Positions 3,710-5,244 of a stretch of DNA of 5,244 nucleotides are shown here, piece by piece (within the stretch, counting starts at the first letter, position 1; each line of letters opens with the position of its first letter). The translations under genes were made by a program, and so were the position numbers. Location of the stretch: the NCBI GenBank assembly GCA_021839785.1, contig JAKCAB010000768.1, positions 1-5,244 of the forward strand, written 5' to 3'. The DNA comes from a bacterium. GTDB taxonomy: Bacteria > Verrucomicrobiota > Verrucomicrobiae > Limisphaerales > J093. Below the pieces are notes generated by a model. It did not search any database and was not told the DNA's origin. It saw only the letters and a program-made list of their open reading frames with translations.

Positions 3710-5244
3710 ATGAGACCAGACCTTGACCGCTGCCGGACGGTTGTGAGCGCCAATGCCCGGACTGGAGACGCGTGCCGCAAAAGGCCCTGGCCAGCCATGC
3801 TCGGCGGCTGGTTGCTCGCCGCCGGCCTGGCCGGAAGCGCGGCGATGGCTGGCACACCGCCGGAGCTTGATCTCGCCTTCTCGCCTCGCGCGACGATCGG
3901 CACCGCCGCCGGCTCGCCGACAGACATCGCGGTGGCGGATGTCGATGGCGACGGCCACCCGGACGTGATTGTCGCCAACGGCGTCGGCGTGGCCTTCACG
4001 GTTTATCGCAACCTCTCCGCCGTGGCCGGCGACCTGGGCAGCACCGCCTTCGCGGCCGGACTGCCGTTGGGCGCGGCCAGCGGCTCGCTGCGGCTGGCGG
4101 TGGTCGATCTGGATGGCGACGGCAAGCCGGAAGTGGTGGTGAACGGCTCGCACTTATCCTCGCTGCTGGTTTTCAAGAACCTCAGCCTGCCCGGCGGCAT
4201 CGTCTTTTCCCTGCCGGTGTATTTGGCGAAAGATCCCACCCCGCCCAGTGGGTTGGACGTGGACGTCGCGGTGGGAGACCTGAATCGGGACGGTCAACCT
4301 GAGATCGTTGCCACCAGCGGTTCCGGGCGACTGCTGTTGGTTTACCGGAACTTGAGTTCCGCCGGCGCGCTTTCGTTTGCGTCGCGGCGGGAATTCGCCG
4401 CCGGCACCCCGGCCACCCGCGTGGCGCTCGGTGACTTGGACGGCGACGGTTTGCCGGACTTGGCGGTCCAAGGTCGCGGCGCCGGTGGCGCGCCTTCGCA
4501 GTTGTCCGTGCTGCGTAATCTCAGTTCGCCGGCGGCGCTGGACTTCGCCGCGCCGGTGAGTTTTCCGACGCAACATGCGCTGGCGGGCCTGGCCGTGGCC
4601 GATCTCGATCAGGACAGCAAGCTCGACGTGGTCGCCGCCGATCAAGATACCGGCGAGGCGGTCGTCTGGCGCAACACCGCGGTGGCCGGCCAGTTCACGG
4701 CAGGCGCGCCCGCGCCGTCGTTGGCGGAACCGATCGCCTTCCCGGCCGCCTTGCACGCGGCGAACCTGTGCGTCGCTGCTGGGTTGGGCAACCGCCGGCC
4801 GGACGTGTTGGTCGTGGACACGGACGACAACGTGCTGGCGATCTTGGGAAATGACAGCGAACCCGGCGCCGTCCGGCTTGCGTCGCGGGGCGAGCTCCGC
4901 ACCGGCACCGGCCCGTCAGCCGCGGCCTGGGCGGACCTTGACCAAGACGGCCAGCCGGACTTGGCCGTAGCCGACGAACTGGATGGCACCGTCCACGTGC
5001 GGCGCAACACTGCCAGTCTCACAGTTCCAGTCGGCAACGGTGACGCCCCGGCCCGCGTGCCTTTCTCGATCGCGGACGCGCAGACGCCGGCGCAGGACCT
5101 GCAAGTGACCGCGTGGTCCTCGAACCCCGGCTTGTTTCCGGTTGGCAGCGTCGTCGTCGAAGGAAACGGCGCGAACCGGACGCTGGCGCTGACGCCGCAG
5201 GCCGGAGCCGCGGGCGTGGCGGACATCACCGTCAAGGTGGCCAA
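3710..5244 (+). CDS. Exported FG-GAP/VCBS beta-propeller protein with Ig-like module (3' end outside window)
   Basis: The frame is open for 511 codons and runs off the right edge. A secreted or cell-surface binding protein is likely; the ligand is unknown. The N-terminus has a basic cluster RKR (23-25), a hydrophobic stretch (about 30-45) and a signal peptidase I site after SAAMA (43-47), so the mature protein starts near Gly48. Seven FG-GAP repeats follow, with calcium-type loops at D77VDGDG, D133LDGDG, D190LNRDG, D242LDGDG, D298LDQDS and D409LDQDG. A sixth, loop-less repeat (GLGNRRPDVLVVD) starts near residue 358. Spacing is 52-57 residues, and most blades carry a (Y/F/L)(R/K)NLS-type strand. 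Seven repeats fit a complete integrin-alpha-like seven-bladed propeller. From about residue 452 begins a different module (FSIADAQTP, WSSNPGLFPV, GANRTLALTP, ADITVKVA), an Ig/cadherin-like unit often tandemly repeated in Verrucomicrobia and Planctomycetes. The start at 3710 is chosen because of its Shine-Dalgarno sequence; 3797 is the alternative and would give a more compact signal peptide. Several antisense open frames cover this gene but carry no family features. Confidence 0.9.
   Translation, partial: MRPDLDRCRTVVSANARTGDACRKRPWPAMLGGWLLAAGLAGSAAMAGTPPELDLAFSPRATIGTAAGSPTDIAVADVDGDGHPDVIVANGVGVAFTVYRNLSAVAGDLGSTAFAAGLPLGAASGSLRLAVVDLDGDGKPEVVVNGSHLSSLLVFKNLSLPGGIVFSLPVYLAKDPTPPSGLDVDVAVGDLNRDGQPEIVATSGSGRLLLVYRNLSSAGALSFASRREFAAGTPATRVALGDLDGDGLPDLAVQGRGAGGAPSQLSVLRNLSSPAALDFAAPVSFPTQHALAGLAVADLDQDSKLDVVAADQDTGEAVVWRNTAVAGQFTAGAPAPSLAEPIAFPAALHAANLCVAAGLGNRRPDVLVVDTDDNVLAILGNDSEPGAVRLASRGELRTGTGPSAAAWADLDQDGQPDLAVADELDGTVHVRRNTASLTVPVGNGDAPARVPFSIADAQTPAQDLQVTAWSSNPGLFPVGSVVVEGNGANRTLALTPQAGAAGVADITVKVA

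Noticed and set aside
3593..4756. Two abutting minus-strand open frames opposite the FG-GAP gene, with repeating 'LAVAIQIDHR'-like segments
   Set aside because: The apparent repeats are the reverse complement of the DxDGDG loops on the plus strand. The plus frame has a signal peptide and seven regularly spaced FG-GAP repeats.
4642..5244. Minus-strand open frame at the right edge
   Set aside because: It is Ser/Ala/Arg-rich low-complexity sequence in the shadow of the FG-GAP protein and Ig-like module, with no family features.

Overview
The window is GC-rich and tightly packed. It looks like a chromosomal segment from a Verrucomicrobia-type bacterium, perhaps from the Pedosphaera/Limisphaera side of the phylum. 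The evidence is an exported FG-GAP propeller protein that runs into a 'SNP-L-P ... GANRTL-L-P' extracellular module of the kind common in Verrucomicrobia and Planctomycetes, a YebC-family protein of the branch without the usual MAGHSKW start, and a palindromic intergenic repeat. This assignment rests on remembered family features, not on a search.

Layout, left to right. Bases 1-37 probably hold the last codons of a rightward gene, followed at once by an 8-bp hairpin (44-64). Bases 101-145 hold two adjacent imperfect hairpins with the same AGA loop, lying in the convergent gap. From 156 to 2641, on the minus strand, is a two-gene ABC transporter operon: the ATPase (1901-2641) comes first and its stop codon overlaps the start of a large multi-spanning membrane protein (156-1904) in an ATGA junction. 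A good Shine-Dalgarno sequence and a fair promoter candidate precede the ATPase. From 2756 to 3478, also minus strand, is a YebC/PmpR/TACO1-family gene. The 231-bp gap at 3479-3709 separates it from a divergent plus-strand gene (3710 to beyond the window end) that encodes a signal peptide, seven FG-GAP beta-propeller blades and the start of an Ig/cadherin-like module.

How the genes relate: the ATPase and membrane protein clearly form one exporter of unknown substrate. The YebC-family gene lies upstream on the same strand but has its own promoter-like sequence and a 114-bp gap, so co-transcription is possible but not shown. The propeller protein is functionally separate, a secreted or cell-surface protein. 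The divergent gap carries two outward-facing promoter-like elements with nearly the same hexamers and the same 17-bp spacing, plus a 9-bp direct repeat.

No phage, insertion sequence, CRISPR array, tRNA or rRNA was seen. Apart from the hairpin repeat and the promoter symmetry this is an ordinary region, and I see no clear sign of a new multi-gene system.
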